A DNA stretch of 45,259 nucleotides from 70-18 sp041691815 (GCA_041691815.1 JBEPTZ010000022.1:1-45259), one strand, 5' to 3'; shown: positions 17,145-25,824, counted from the stretch's first letter. Notes: generated by a model from the sequence alone, not told the origin. Made by a program: numbers and translations.

Positions 17145-18169
17145 GACGCGGGCGGTGATTGCAGGCCAAGTTCGGCGGCCAGCGTGGTGAGTTCGCCCAG
17201 CACGCGCGCGGAGACCGGCACGCCGCCCGCCTCACGTTCGGCCTCGCAGCGTGCCGCGCGCTCGCCAGGGTAGCGGGCGTCCGGCCCGGAGGCGTGGTAG
17301 ATGCGCAGCCACTCGGCGACATGGGCGGTGAAACCGGCATGGATCAGCGCCGGATTGAGCGCATAGACGAAGCCGCCGAACTCGCCTGGCAACGTCGCCC
17401 CCTGCATCGCCGGCGGCCGCACGCCGGAGAGGCTGCCGGCCAGCACCTCGACGATCATTGCCAAGCCGATGCCCTTGTGCCCAGCCAGCGGCGAAAGCAT
17501 GCCGCCATTCATCGCCGCCGTGGCGTCCAGCGTTGGCGCGCCGGTGGCATCCAGAGCCCAGCCCGGCGACAACGGCGCACCGGCGCGGGCGGAGTCGATG
17601 ATGCGGCCGAACGCAACCTGGCTGCTGGCAAAGTCCACCACCAGCGGCGGCCCACCGGCCATCGGGGCCGCGAACGCCAGCGGGTTGTTGCCGATGGCCG
17701 CAGCCGTGGCGCCAGGCATGGCCATCACGGCGGGACCGTTCTGCATGACCAAGCCGATCATTCCGGCTTCCGCCAGGCGCGACGCCAGCACCCCGAGCGC
17801 ACCGAGATGGCCGACCCGGTGCAGCACGATGGTGCAGGTGGCCACGGTCCGCAGGCGCGAAATCACTTCCTGCACCGCCCGCGGCCCAGCGATCTGACCG
17901 AGCCCGCGGTCGGCGTGCAGATGCACCAGGCCGGCGAGTTCCTCGATCACCGTGTTGGGGTTGGGGTTCATCACGCCGGCGCGCAGCAACCGCGCGTAGA
18001 CCGGCAGGCGCGACACGCCGTGTGAATCGACGCCGCGCAGGTTGGCGCGCACCAGTTCGCGCCCGGCCAGTGCGGCACCGGCAGTTGCAACCCCGCTCGC
18101 TGCCAGCACGTCCGCCACCCAGGCCCGCAGAGGTTCGGCCGGGATTCGCAGTTCCAGAGCCTTGGTCAC
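17141..18169 (-). CDS. Ldh2-family malate/lactate/ureidoglycolate-type NAD(P) dehydrogenase
   Basis: From the GTG at 18169 this is 342 residues of the Ldh_2 fold, a family that reduces or oxidises 2-hydroxyacids and some imines. Motifs include RANLRGVDSHGVSRLP (catalytic His region), GRIIDSARAG, PLAGHKGIGLAMIVEVLAG and TLPGEFGGFVYAL. I chose GTG because AAGGAG (18176-18181) lies six bases upstream and the family sequence begins there. The longer start at 18223 would place the start codon in the divergent promoter dyad and add an atypical 18-residue head. Substrates could be malate, lactate, sulfolactate or ureidoglycolate-like acids. Confidence 0.88.
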   Translation of the reverse strand: MTKALELRIPAEPLRAWVADVLAASGVATAGAALAGRELVRANLRGVDSHGVSRLPVYARLLRAGVMNPNPNTVIEELAGLVHLHADRGLGQIAGPRAVQEVISRLRTVATCTIVLHRVGHLGALGVLASRLAEAGMIGLVMQNGPAVMAMPGATAAAIGNNPLAFAAPMAGGPPLVVDFASSQVAFGRIIDSARAGAPLSPGWALDATGAPTLDATAAMNGGMLSPLAGHKGIGLAMIVEVLAGSLSGVRPPAMQGATLPGEFGGFVYALNPALIHAGFTAHVAEWLRIYHASGPDARYPGERAARCEAEREAGGVPVSARVLGELTTLAAELGLQSPPAS

Positions 18170-18218
18170 CGGCCGCTCCTTCTCAGTTTCGAGCACATTT
18201 TCCCTGATTACGGTTTTC

Positions 18219-18232
18219 GTCAACTGTTGACA
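18219..18232. promoter_or_regulatory. Divergent promoter core with palindrome GTCAACTGTTGAC
   Basis: The 13-bp palindrome lies midway between the leftward Ldh2 gene (GTG 18169) and the rightward flavin reductase gene (ATG 18279). Its right arm forms a perfect -35 for the rightward operon (TTGACA, 18227-18232; possible -10 TAATGT 16 bases on, overlapping CATAAT). Its left arm read on the other strand gives TTGACG for the leftward pair. It may therefore be two back-to-back -35 boxes, an operator, or both. The GntR/FCD protein encoded at 20619-21350 is a plausible ligand-controlled binder. Confidence 0.45.
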
Positions 18233-18278
18233 GCCGACATTTTCGGCATAATGTTTCGGTCACGGGGGATGCTCTCTG

Positions 18279-19394
18279 ATGCCATCGCAGCTGTTTTCAC
18301 CTATGATGCTCGGCGGCCTGCGCTTACGCAACCGTATCGTTGTGTCGCCGATGGGCATGCACAGCGCGGTCGACGGGGTCGCGGCCGACTGGCACCTGAT
18401 GCATCTCGGTCAGTTCGCCGTCTGCGGTGCCGGGCTGGTGATTACCGAAGCGGTAGCGGTAGAGCCGCGCGGGCGCGTGAGCCGCGGCGACCTCGGGCTA
18501 TGGACCGAGGCACAGGTCAAGGGATTCCAACGCATTCGGGCGTTCTACGACGCCTATGGCGGCGCCAGGCTGGGGGTGCAGTTGGGCCATGCCGGGCGCA
18601 AGGGCAGCGTCACCACCTCGTGGGAGGGGCAAGGCGCTGTGCCGGTCCGCGCCGGCGGATGGGAGACGCTCAGCGCCTCGGCGATTGCCTATCCTGGTCG
18701 CAACATGCCGACTGCCATTGATCGCGACGAGATGGCCAGAGTGCGAGAGATGTTCGCCGCCGCCGCACGCAACGCGGTGCGGGCGGGCTTCGAATTGATC
18801 GAACTGCACGCGGCGCACGGCTACCTGTTGCACAATTTTCTCTCGCCGATCACCAACCGGCGCGACGATGCCGATGGCGGGTTACTGGTCAACAGGATGC
18901 GCTTTCCGCTGGAAGTGTTCGCCGCCGTTCGCGATGCGGTGCCGTCGGGCATGCCGGTCGGCGTGCGGGTTTCGGCGACCGATTGGATATCAGGTGGCTG
19001 GGAACTGCCGGACACCGAGGCATTCTGCCTGGCGCTGAAGGCGAAGGGTTGCGCCTTCATTTGCGCCAGCACCGGCGGGGCGGCGCCAGAGCAGAAAATT
19101 CCGGTCGGTCCGCTTTACCAGGTGCCGTTCGCCAAGGCGCTGCGGGAGGCGACCGGACTGCCAGTGATGGCGGTCGGGCTAATCACCGAACCGCAGCAGG
19201 CCGAGGACATCGTTGCCTCCGGCCAGGCCGATCTGGTCGCGCTCGGCCGGAGCATGCTCTACCAGCCGCGCTGGCCCTGGCTTGCCGCCGAGAAGCTGGG
19301 CGCCGATGTCGATTATCCGCGGCAGTACGACCGCGCGCACCCCAGCATGCGGCGCAGTGCCGCGTTCAACGTAACCCGCCAGGGAGTGTCGTAA
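18279..19394 (+). CDS. Old-yellow-enzyme family NADH:flavin oxidoreductase
   Basis: This 371-residue FMN TIM barrel shows VQLGHAGRKGS, the substrate-binding His pair in ELHAAHGYLLHNFLSP followed by the NRRDDADGG loop, and the phosphate-binding AVGLITEPQQAE with ALGRSMLYQP. It reduces activated C=C bonds such as enones, enoates or nitro compounds with NAD(P)H. The N-terminal FMN loop reads SPMGMHS, where YqjM-type enzymes have PMCMY, so the redox-tuning Cys and the Tyr are missing; this loop is more like the dienoyl-CoA-reductase/trimethylamine-dehydrogenase side of the family. No second iron-sulfur/flavin domain is present. It is the first gene of the long rightward operon. Confidence 0.92.
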   Translation: MPSQLFSPMMLGGLRLRNRIVVSPMGMHSAVDGVAADWHLMHLGQFAVCGAGLVITEAVAVEPRGRVSRGDLGLWTEAQVKGFQRIRAFYDAYGGARLGVQLGHAGRKGSVTTSWEGQGAVPVRAGGWETLSASAIAYPGRNMPTAIDRDEMARVREMFAAAARNAVRAGFELIELHAAHGYLLHNFLSPITNRRDDADGGLLVNRMRFPLEVFAAVRDAVPSGMPVGVRVSATDWISGGWELPDTEAFCLALKAKGCAFICASTGGAAPEQKIPVGPLYQVPFAKALREATGLPVMAVGLITEPQQAEDIVASGQADLVALGRSMLYQPRWPWLAAEKLGADVDYPRQYDRAHPSMRRSAAFNVTRQGVS

Positions 19395-19747
19395 TGGTCT
19401 ATGCCGCCGCATGGGAGGAGTTGCCCGAAGTCGAAGTACTACCTGGAAACTTCCGCCGCTCGGCTGCCGGGCTGAAGGGCAGCGTCAACCGCATCCGGCT
19501 GGTCCATCCCTCGGCGACACCGCTGCATCAGCACGACGCCGAGGAGCAGATGGTGATGATGCTGGACGGCGAAATGGATGTGACGATCGCCGACCAGACG
19601 ACCCGACTGCGCGGCGGCATGGTCTGCTGCATCCCAGCCGGGACCATCCACCAGTTTCAGTCGATCGGCGGCGAGGCGCTGTTCCTCGAGACATTCTCTC
19701 CCGGGCGGGTGCAGAACCTGGTCGGCTTTCTTGGCAGGGTGTTCTGA
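19394..19747 (+). CDS. Small cupin-domain protein
   Basis: This 117-residue single-cupin protein starts at an ATG overlapping the previous stop (TAATG). Metal-site motif 1 is visible as PLHQHDAEEQMVMMLDGEMDV and motif 2 as GMVCCIPAGTIHQFQSIG, so the His, His, Glu and His ligands are all present. It could be a small isomerase, dioxygenase or decarboxylase, or a sensor-like accessory. Its place between the reductase and MBL-fold genes with one-base overlaps implies a role in the same pathway. Confidence 0.85.
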   Translation: MVYAAAWEELPEVEVLPGNFRRSAAGLKGSVNRIRLVHPSATPLHQHDAEEQMVMMLDGEMDVTIADQTTRLRGGMVCCIPAGTIHQFQSIGGEALFLETFSPGRVQNLVGFLGRVF

Positions 19748-20619
19748 TGATCGAACTGGACAGCAATATCTTCGTCGAGACCGAATATCTCGGCTCCAAC
19801 AACTCCATCGTCTGCACGCCGGCGGGGCTGGTCCTGATCGACTCGCCGCACCGGCCGAGCGATGCGATGCGTTGGCGCCGCGTCGCTGAAGCCGCCGGCG
19901 AGACGGTCTATCTGATCAACACCGACCACCATATCGACCATACAATGGGCAATTACTTCCTGCCCGGCACCGTCATTTCGCACGCCCGCACGCGCAGGAT
20001 GCTGGCGGAGCACGCGCCGACACGGCAATATATCGACGATCTGCTCGACGTTATTGATCCTGCTGGACGTCGCTACATGGGCGGCTGGTCGCAGCGGCTG
20101 CCGTCGATCACTTATCGCACCAGCATGGCACTGGAACTCGGCGGCCTGACCTTCGAGTTCACCCATGTTCCCGGTCACACGCCGAACAACTCGCTGATCT
20201 GGCTGCCGCAGCAGCAGGTGCTGTTCACCGGCGACCTGGTCTGCGAACTCGGGCTGCCCGCCTTCATCGAGGCCAATGTCTACGCCTGCCTCGACGCGAT
20301 CCGGCTGATCGAACAGATGCCGGTGCGCCATCTGGTGCCGGGGCATGGCCAGGTTTGCGGACTCGCCGAGGCGCGGCGCTTCCGGGAATGGATCGAGATC
20401 CTGCTGGCCGAGGTGGAGACCCGCCTGGATCGCGGACTGACCCGCGAGCAGATCATGGATGAGGTGAGCTACGAGGATCGCATCCACACCCCGATGGGCG
20501 GCAGCGCCGGGTATCCGCAGTATCTGATGGACAAGTTCCTGCGCAACAGTATCGGCGCGATCCACGACGACATCCTGGCGCGTCGTCGCGGCGATTCGAA
20601 CGAACGCTGGCTGGCCTGA
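19747..20619 (+). CDS. MBL-fold metal-dependent hydrolase
   Basis: This 290-residue protein starts at the ATG at 19747 (TGATG overlap). It has the metallo-beta-lactamase fold in order: LIDSPHRPS, the metal loop TDHHIDHTMGN, HVPGHTPNN, FTGDLV and LVPGHGQV. In the usual HxHxDH motif the first His is replaced by Asp (DxHxDH), which may alter or reduce one of the two metal sites. The family includes thioesterases, lactonases and glyoxalase II. Context suggests hydrolysis of an ester, lactone or thioester intermediate. The gene overlaps its regulator-encoding neighbour by one base. Confidence 0.87.
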   Translation: MIELDSNIFVETEYLGSNNSIVCTPAGLVLIDSPHRPSDAMRWRRVAEAAGETVYLINTDHHIDHTMGNYFLPGTVISHARTRRMLAEHAPTRQYIDDLLDVIDPAGRRYMGGWSQRLPSITYRTSMALELGGLTFEFTHVPGHTPNNSLIWLPQQQVLFTGDLVCELGLPAFIEANVYACLDAIRLIEQMPVRHLVPGHGQVCGLAEARRFREWIEILLAEVETRLDRGLTREQIMDEVSYEDRIHTPMGGSAGYPQYLMDKFLRNSIGAIHDDILARRRGDSNERWLA

Positions 20620-21350
20620 TGCCCGACCGGCAGCAAATCGCCGCGAGGCCCGTGATGGCGCCGATCCAGGCAGCGTCGCTGGCCGATGGCGCACTATCGA
20701 AGATTGTCGAGGCGATCACCGCTGGCGAGTTCGAACCTGGTGCGAGGCTGTCGGAGGTCGAACTCGCGCGGCAGCTCGGCATCAGCCGTGGGCCGTTGCG
20801 CGAGGCGCTTGGCCGGCTGGAAGGCAGCCTGGTCGAGCACACGCCGCGAGTCGGCTTCAGCGTCATCCGGTTAACCGAGGAGGACCTGGCGGGACTGCTG
20901 GCAATGCGCGAGGGGCTGGAAGGCATGGCCGCCCGGCTTGCCGCCGAGCGGATCACGCCGGACGAGGTCGCGGCACTGCGCGAATTGCTGGCCGAGCGCG
21001 ACACCACCTCGCCGGGGCGGGACGGCTATCTGCGGCGGGAGATGGATGACGGCTTCCACCTGCTGGTGCAGCAATGCGCGCGCTGTCCGCGGATCGCCGA
21101 AACTCTGCGCCAGGACGTCTATTTTCCGCTGCAGCTGTATCGCTTCAACGGCAACGCCCGGCGGGGCGGCACCGCTGCGGCGCTGCAGGAGCACCGCGCG
21201 GTGGTCGACGCGCTGGAAGCCCGGGATGCCGAAGGCGCCGAGGTGCGGATGCGCGAGCATCTGCGCAATGCCGCGGTCTGCTACCAGGCCAGATCGTCGC
21301 ATGGCGGCAACGGCCGCCTGCACACGCATATGGAAACGAGGGTCACATGA
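20619..21350 (+). CDS. GntR-family transcriptional regulator, FCD subfamily
   Basis: This 243-residue regulator has a winged helix (about residues 25-80, recognition region LARQLGISRGPLREALGRLEG) and an FCD effector domain with metal ligands in REMDDGFHLLV, QEHRAVVDAL and MREHLRN. It sits fourth in the long operon, coupled by TGATG upstream and ATGA downstream. It probably controls the divergent promoter at 18170-18279, where the GTCAACTGTTGAC palindrome is the best candidate site. It is not closely similar to the other GntR protein in the window, so the two clusters appear separately controlled. Confidence 0.9.
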   Translation: MPDRQQIAARPVMAPIQAASLADGALSKIVEAITAGEFEPGARLSEVELARQLGISRGPLREALGRLEGSLVEHTPRVGFSVIRLTEEDLAGLLAMREGLEGMAARLAAERITPDEVAALRELLAERDTTSPGRDGYLRREMDDGFHLLVQQCARCPRIAETLRQDVYFPLQLYRFNGNARRGGTAAALQEHRAVVDALEARDAEGAEVRMREHLRNAAVCYQARSSHGGNGRLHTHMETRVT

Positions 21351-22039
21351 AACCGTGGGATGGCATCATCCCCGAACAGGAGCAGCGCAAGTATCGCGCC
21401 GCCGGGTTCGGGCAGAAGGGCGGGCTGGGCCAGCGTCCGGCGCTGCTGATCATCGACGTGCAGTATCGCACCACCGGCACCACGCCGATGCCGTTCGACG
21501 AGGCGATCAAGGAGTTCCCGACCAGCTGCGGCGAGATCGCCTGGGGCGCGGTCGGCAACATCGTAAGATTGGTCTCGCTGTTTCGTGCCCGCGGCTGGCC
21601 GGTTCTCTACCCGCACGTTGCCCGCAAGGAAGGGTTCGACGTTGGCAGACTCGCCGCCAAGGTGCCGGCGCTGATGACGGTGGCGGCCAAGGGCTATGAG
21701 TTTGTCGCCGAGATCGCGCCGGTCGCCGGCGATGTGCTGCTGCCCAAGAAGCACCCCAGCGCGTTCTTCGGGACTCCGCTCGCCAGTTACCTGATCGACC
21801 TCCGGGCCGATACCCTGGTCGTGACCGGCTGCACCACCAGCGGCTGCGTGCGCGGCTCAGTGGTTGACGCCTTCGCCTATAATTTCCGCGTCGCAGTGCC
21901 GAGCGACGCGGTGTACGACCGGAGCGCCGTCTCGCATGCGGTGAACCTGTTCGACATGTCTGAAAAATACGCCGACGTGATGACCACCGACGAGTGCGTC
22001 ACGGCGCTTTCGGCGCTGCCAACAACCAAAAAAACCTGA
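21347..22039 (+). CDS. Isochorismatase-like cysteine hydrolase (N-carbamoylsarcosine amidase / maleamate hydrolase type)
   Basis: This 230-residue hydrolase has its catalytic triad in place: Asp in LLIIDVQY, Lys in LPKKHPSAFFGT and the nucleophile Cys in TGCTTSGCVRGS, with the cis-peptide bond region just before it. The extended N-terminus (MKPWDGIIPEQEQRKYRAAGFG) and TSGCVR motif place it near N-carbamoylsarcosine amidases and maleamate amidohydrolases rather than true isochorismatases. With a hydantoinase-type gene at the end of the same operon, cleavage of an N-carbamoyl or linear amide product is a natural next step. Its ATG overlaps the regulator stop (ATGA). Confidence 0.88.
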   Translation: MKPWDGIIPEQEQRKYRAAGFGQKGGLGQRPALLIIDVQYRTTGTTPMPFDEAIKEFPTSCGEIAWGAVGNIVRLVSLFRARGWPVLYPHVARKEGFDVGRLAAKVPALMTVAAKGYEFVAEIAPVAGDVLLPKKHPSAFFGTPLASYLIDLRADTLVVTGCTTSGCVRGSVVDAFAYNFRVAVPSDAVYDRSAVSHAVNLFDMSEKYADVMTTDECVTALSALPTTKKT

Positions 22040-22056
22040 CCGGAGGAGAGATTATC

Positions 22057-23217
22057 ATGACGCCACAGTTTCACCTTTCCCGTCGCTCGCTGCTCGCCGG
22101 CGTATCGCTCGCGGTATTGCCGCTGGGTTCGCCGCACGCCGCCGGGGCGCCCTTCCGCTTCGGCCTGACGCTGCCGCTCTCTGGCCCGCAGGCGCTTTAC
22201 GGCACCGACCAGATCATCGCTGCGCAGTGGGCCGTGGCGGATATCAACAAGGCCGGCGGCGTTGTCGATGGCCGCCCGCTCGAGATGCTGGTGCTCGATA
22301 CCCAGGCGGACCCGCAGGTCGGCATCCAGATGGCCAACCGGGTGGTGAATGCCGAGCACCTGCCGGCCTTCGTCAGCGCCTGGAGTGCGGTGGTTAAGGC
22401 CCAGGCGCCGATCGCCAACGACAGCAAGACAGTGGAGTTGGTGGTGGGGGCCAACTCGCCCGACGTCGCCAAACTGGGCGACTACGTCTACACTACCTAT
22501 CCGCTGGCCGACGTCGATCTGACCGCGTTGGCCGATTACCTGTATCAGAAGATGGGCAAGCGCCGCGCCGCGGTACTGTTCGTTAACGATGCGACCGGCG
22601 TTGATGGCGCTGCGATCTATCGCAAGGCGTTCACGGCGATCGGCGGCACCATCGTGGCGTCCGAGACCTACGACAACAAGGCGACCGACTTCACTGGCGC
22701 GATCCTTAAGGTCCGCGCCAGCAACCCCGACACCATCCACATCCAAAGCCAGGTCTCCGACACACCGCAGATCGTCGCGCAACTGCGCCAGTTGGGCATG
22801 AACCAGATCATCACCAGCTACGCCGCGATCTATAACCCGAAGTTCATCCAGGCGCTGGGGGCCGCCGCCGAAGGCGTGATCGTCACCTCGCTGGCACCTG
22901 ACGCGAAGGGCAGCCCGAAGGTCGCGGCCTACATCGAGCGCTGGCAGAAGGAGAAGGGGCGCGTACCAAACGGCCTGCCGTACACTGAATATCTCTACGA
23001 TGCCCCCTACCTGGTTGCCGACGTGTTCCGTGGCATGCACAAGGAAGGCATGGCGATGACGGGTGAGAACTTCCGCACCATGATGCTGAAGATCCACTCC
23101 TTCGAACTGCCGCTGACCGGGACGACGAACCTGCTGCCGACACACGAGGTGAAAAAGCCGGTGTATCTGATGCAGGTGCAGAAGGGCGCCTGGGTCCAGA
23201 TCGCCACGCTCGGATAG
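22057..23217 (+). CDS. Branched-chain amino-acid-type ABC transporter binding protein
   Basis: This 386-residue type-I periplasmic binding protein has GGAGGAG ten bases before its ATG. It begins with a twin-arginine-like signal (SRRSLLAGVSLAVLPLG...AHAAG-type end). The mature protein starts FRFGLTLPLSGPQALYG, with DINKAGGVVDGRPLEMLVLD and ADPQVG typical of the LivK/Peripla_BP_6 family. Liv-type systems carry many acids, amides and aromatics besides branched-chain amino acids, so it probably binds the pathway substrate. A Tat-type signal would mean export in a folded state. Confidence 0.92.
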   Translation: MTPQFHLSRRSLLAGVSLAVLPLGSPHAAGAPFRFGLTLPLSGPQALYGTDQIIAAQWAVADINKAGGVVDGRPLEMLVLDTQADPQVGIQMANRVVNAEHLPAFVSAWSAVVKAQAPIANDSKTVELVVGANSPDVAKLGDYVYTTYPLADVDLTALADYLYQKMGKRRAAVLFVNDATGVDGAAIYRKAFTAIGGTIVASETYDNKATDFTGAILKVRASNPDTIHIQSQVSDTPQIVAQLRQLGMNQIITSYAAIYNPKFIQALGAAAEGVIVTSLAPDAKGSPKVAAYIERWQKEKGRVPNGLPYTEYLYDAPYLVADVFRGMHKEGMAMTGENFRTMMLKIHSFELPLTGTTNLLPTHEVKKPVYLMQVQKGAWVQIATLG

Positions 23218-23226
23218 AGCCAAGTC

Positions 23227-24180
23227 ATGTTCCAATGGCCAGTTATCAGCCAGATTCTCTGGACGTCGCTGGCCACCACCAGTTTCTACGTGCTGTTCGC
23301 GGTGGCCTTCGCACTGGTGCTGAAGGTCAACCGCTTCTTCAACTTCGCCCAGGGCGGGGTGATGACGGCGGCCTTCTACGCTGCCCATGCGGCGGTGCAA
23401 CTGGCCGGCCTGCCAGGCTGGGCGGCGTTCGGCCTGGCGCTGCTGGTTTCTTTGCTGCTGTCAGCCATCATCGAGGTGTTTGGTTTCGCGACGCTGCGAA
23501 CCAAGCACGCCTCGGTGCTGTTCGTGTTCATCTTCACGCTGATGGTCTCGCAGTTCTGCTCCTACACCGCGGCACTGCTGTTCGGCACCTGGACGGTGAC
23601 GATCTTCCCGTCGATGTTCTACTCGGTCACGCTGGTCGGCGGTGTCGCCGTCAGCGCCTGGGATGTTCCGGCGATGGCCTCGGCGATCGCCTGCCTCGTC
23701 GTGCTGTTCACCTTTCTGCGGCTCACCCGGGCGGGGCAGTCGATGCTGGCGGTCGCTGACAACCCAGCGCTCGCTGAACTTTACGGCATCAAGACCAAGC
23801 GGGTCTACCTGCTGGCGATGCTGATCGCCGGTGCGCTGGTGACGGTCGGGATGTTCCTCTACGGCTCGCGCGCGCAGGTGCAGCCGATGACCTCACTTGA
23901 CCTGATGCTGTTCGCCGTGGTCGCCACCATCCTGGGCGGCATCGGCAGCATCGGCGGTGCCGCGGTTGCCGCGGTGGCGCTTGGGTTGATTCAGAACTCC
24001 AGCATCCTGTTCATCCCGTCGCAGTGGCAGGGGTTCCTGGTCTACGCGGTGTTGTTCGTGGCGATCGTGTTCTTCCCGCAGGGCGTGCGCCTGCCGGAGC
24101 GGCGGGCGCGCGCCGATGCAACGCGGCAGGTGCCGCTCGACACCGAGACGCCGCCGGACACCGCGGAACAGGGAGGCTGA
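23227..24180 (+). CDS. Branched-chain amino-acid-type ABC transporter permease (LivH type)
   Basis: This 317-residue inner-membrane subunit has about eight hydrophobic helices. The LivH-type markers are NRFFNFAQGGVMTAAFYAA near the start, ADNPALAELYGIKTKRVYLLA (coupling helix region) and ATILGGIGSIGGAAVAAVALG. It begins nine bases after the binding-protein gene. The C-terminal tail is long and polar (roughly the last 30 residues). It forms the translocation pathway with the LivM-type partner encoded next. Confidence 0.92.
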   Translation: MFQWPVISQILWTSLATTSFYVLFAVAFALVLKVNRFFNFAQGGVMTAAFYAAHAAVQLAGLPGWAAFGLALLVSLLLSAIIEVFGFATLRTKHASVLFVFIFTLMVSQFCSYTAALLFGTWTVTIFPSMFYSVTLVGGVAVSAWDVPAMASAIACLVVLFTFLRLTRAGQSMLAVADNPALAELYGIKTKRVYLLAMLIAGALVTVGMFLYGSRAQVQPMTSLDLMLFAVVATILGGIGSIGGAAVAAVALGLIQNSSILFIPSQWQGFLVYAVLFVAIVFFPQGVRLPERRARADATRQVPLDTETPPDTAEQGG

Positions 24181-24182
24181 CG

Positions 24183-25082
24183 ATGACCTATCTTCTGGTG
24201 CTGCTGATCCTGGTCGGCCTCTATATCATCCTCGCCAGCAGCTTCGACCTGGTGATCGGCCATGCCGGGCTGATCTCGATCGCCCATCCCGCCTTCTTCG
24301 CCATTGGCGCCTATGCCAGCGGCCTGCTGGCGCTGAAACTGGGTTGGCCGCCGCTGGTGGCGATCCCGGTTGCGACCCTGGTTGCTGCCGTCAGCTCGAT
24401 ACTGGTGTCGCTGCCAGCGCTGCGCGTCTCCGGCGACTATCTGATGATCGCCAGTCTCGGCTTCCAGCTGGGGCTGATCGAGCTGATCAAGAACCTGCAG
24501 TTCTCCGGCGGCAGCGGTGGCCTGTCCGACATCCCGCCGCTGGTGAAGGGCAATGTCAGCGCCCTCACCTACGCGGTGCTGGTCATGGTCTCGGCCGCGG
24601 TGGTGGTTTGGCTGATGCGGCGGATCATGCGCAGCGACTATGGCCGCGCGGTGACCGCGCTGCGCGATGACGAGACGGCCGCCGCCATGCTTGGGCGCGA
24701 CCCGATCTGGATCAAGGTGTGGGTGGTCGCGCTGGCCTCGGGCATCGCCGGCTATGCGGGCGCGCTGTATGCCCACTACTTCCGGTTCATCGCGCCCGAC
24801 CAGTTCGACATTCTGCAATCGGCCGCTCTGCTGACCATGGTGGTGGTCGGCGGCCTGCGCACCACCTGGGGGCCGGTCGTCGGCGCGGTGTTGCTGGAGA
24901 CGACGCCGCAGCTGATCACCTACCTGGATCTGCCGCCGAGAATCCTGGGTCCGACACAGGGGCTGCTGTTCACTACGCTGGTGCTGGCGTTCATGTTCTT
25001 CCGCCCCAGCGGGCTGGTGTCCGGCAGGGCCGTCTGGCACGGCAATAAACCGCCGGAGGCCTTCAATGTCCGCCGTTCTTGA
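24183..25082 (+). CDS. Branched-chain amino-acid-type ABC transporter permease (LivM type)
   Basis: From the ATG at 24183, two bases after the previous stop, this is a 299-residue permease with about eight helices. It carries LivM motifs: GHAGLISIAHPAFFAIGAYA, the coupling segment ALRDDETAAAMLGRDPIWIKV and VVVGGLRTTWGPVVGAVLL. A frame extending upstream to 24024 lies inside the previous gene. Its last 17 bases overlap the ATPase gene that follows. Confidence 0.92.
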   Translation: MTYLLVLLILVGLYIILASSFDLVIGHAGLISIAHPAFFAIGAYASGLLALKLGWPPLVAIPVATLVAAVSSILVSLPALRVSGDYLMIASLGFQLGLIELIKNLQFSGGSGGLSDIPPLVKGNVSALTYAVLVMVSAAVVVWLMRRIMRSDYGRAVTALRDDETAAAMLGRDPIWIKVWVVALASGIAGYAGALYAHYFRFIAPDQFDILQSAALLTMVVVGGLRTTWGPVVGAVLLETTPQLITYLDLPPRILGPTQGLLFTTLVLAFMFFRPSGLVSGRAVWHGNKPPEAFNVRRS

Positions 25083-25824
25083 GATTCACGGGCTGAACAA
25101 GGCGTTCGGCGGCATTCGCGTCGCCGACGACGTGGCGCTTGCACTGCAGCCGGGCCGGATTCTCGGCCTGATCGGCCCAAACGGCGCCGGCAAGACCAGT
25201 CTGTTCAACCTGATCTGCGGCGTCGTGCGGCCGGATTCGGGAACTGTGCTGCTGGACGGCAAACCGCTCGACCGGTTGAAATCGCATCAGCGGGCCCGCC
25301 TCGGCCTCGCCCGAACCTGGCAGCACACCCGGCTGCTCCCCTCGCTCACCGTGCTCGACAACCTGATCATCGGGGCGCGGCAGTATCCCGGCGAAAGGCT
25401 GACCAACGTGCTGTTCCGGCCCGGCCTAGTCGCAGCCCAGGACGCCCGCAACCGCAACCGGGCGATGGAACTGCTGACCCAGTGCGGGCTGGAGGACACC
25501 GCAGCGATGCAGGCCACCGACCTGCCATATGGGCGGCAGAAGCTGGTCGGCGTCGCCCGCACCCTGATGGGCGACGCGCGCTGCCTGTTGCTGGATGAAC
25601 CGATGGCCGGGGTCGAGGGGCAGGCCTACGCCGCCATCCAGCGCGTGGTGCGCGCCGTTGCCGCCTCGGGCGTGGCGGTGGCGGTGGTCGAGCACAATGT
25701 CGGCTTCATCCGCGACCTTTGCGACGAAGCGGTGTTCATGTTTGCCGGCCGCATTTTGGCGCGCGGTAGTGTTAAGGATCTGGTGGAGGATCAGCGTTTG
25801 ACAGAACTGTATTTCGGCACATGA
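25066..25824 (+). CDS. Branched-chain amino-acid-type ABC transporter ATP-binding protein (LivG type)
   Basis: This 252-residue ATPase has Walker A (GPNGAGKTS), the LivG-typical QHTRLLPSLTVLDNL and Walker B (CLLLDEPMAGVEGQ), plus the switch His in VVEHNV. The signature motif is unusual: where LivG normally has LSYGQQ(R/K), it reads LPYGRQKLVGVARTLMG, so the LSGGQ-equivalent Ser and Gln are altered. This is a common variation in LivG and probably tolerable. It overlaps LivM by 17 bp and LivF by 4 bp. Confidence 0.91.
   Translation: MSAVLEIHGLNKAFGGIRVADDVALALQPGRILGLIGPNGAGKTSLFNLICGVVRPDSGTVLLDGKPLDRLKSHQRARLGLARTWQHTRLLPSLTVLDNLIIGARQYPGERLTNVLFRPGLVAAQDARNRNRAMELLTQCGLEDTAAMQATDLPYGRQKLVGVARTLMGDARCLLLDEPMAGVEGQAYAAIQRVVRAVAASGVAVAVVEHNVGFIRDLCDEAVFMFAGRILARGSVKDLVEDQRLTELYFGT

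Noticed and set aside
16257..17273. A 338-codon plus-strand frame.
   Set aside because: It is antisense to the GlcD-type gene, which has all FAD and metal motifs. Long antisense frames are expected in GC-rich coding DNA.
18170..18223. Upstream ATG start (18223) for the Ldh2-type gene.
   Set aside because: It would add an atypical 18-residue head running through the promoter region. The GTG at 18169 has AAGGAG at ideal spacing.
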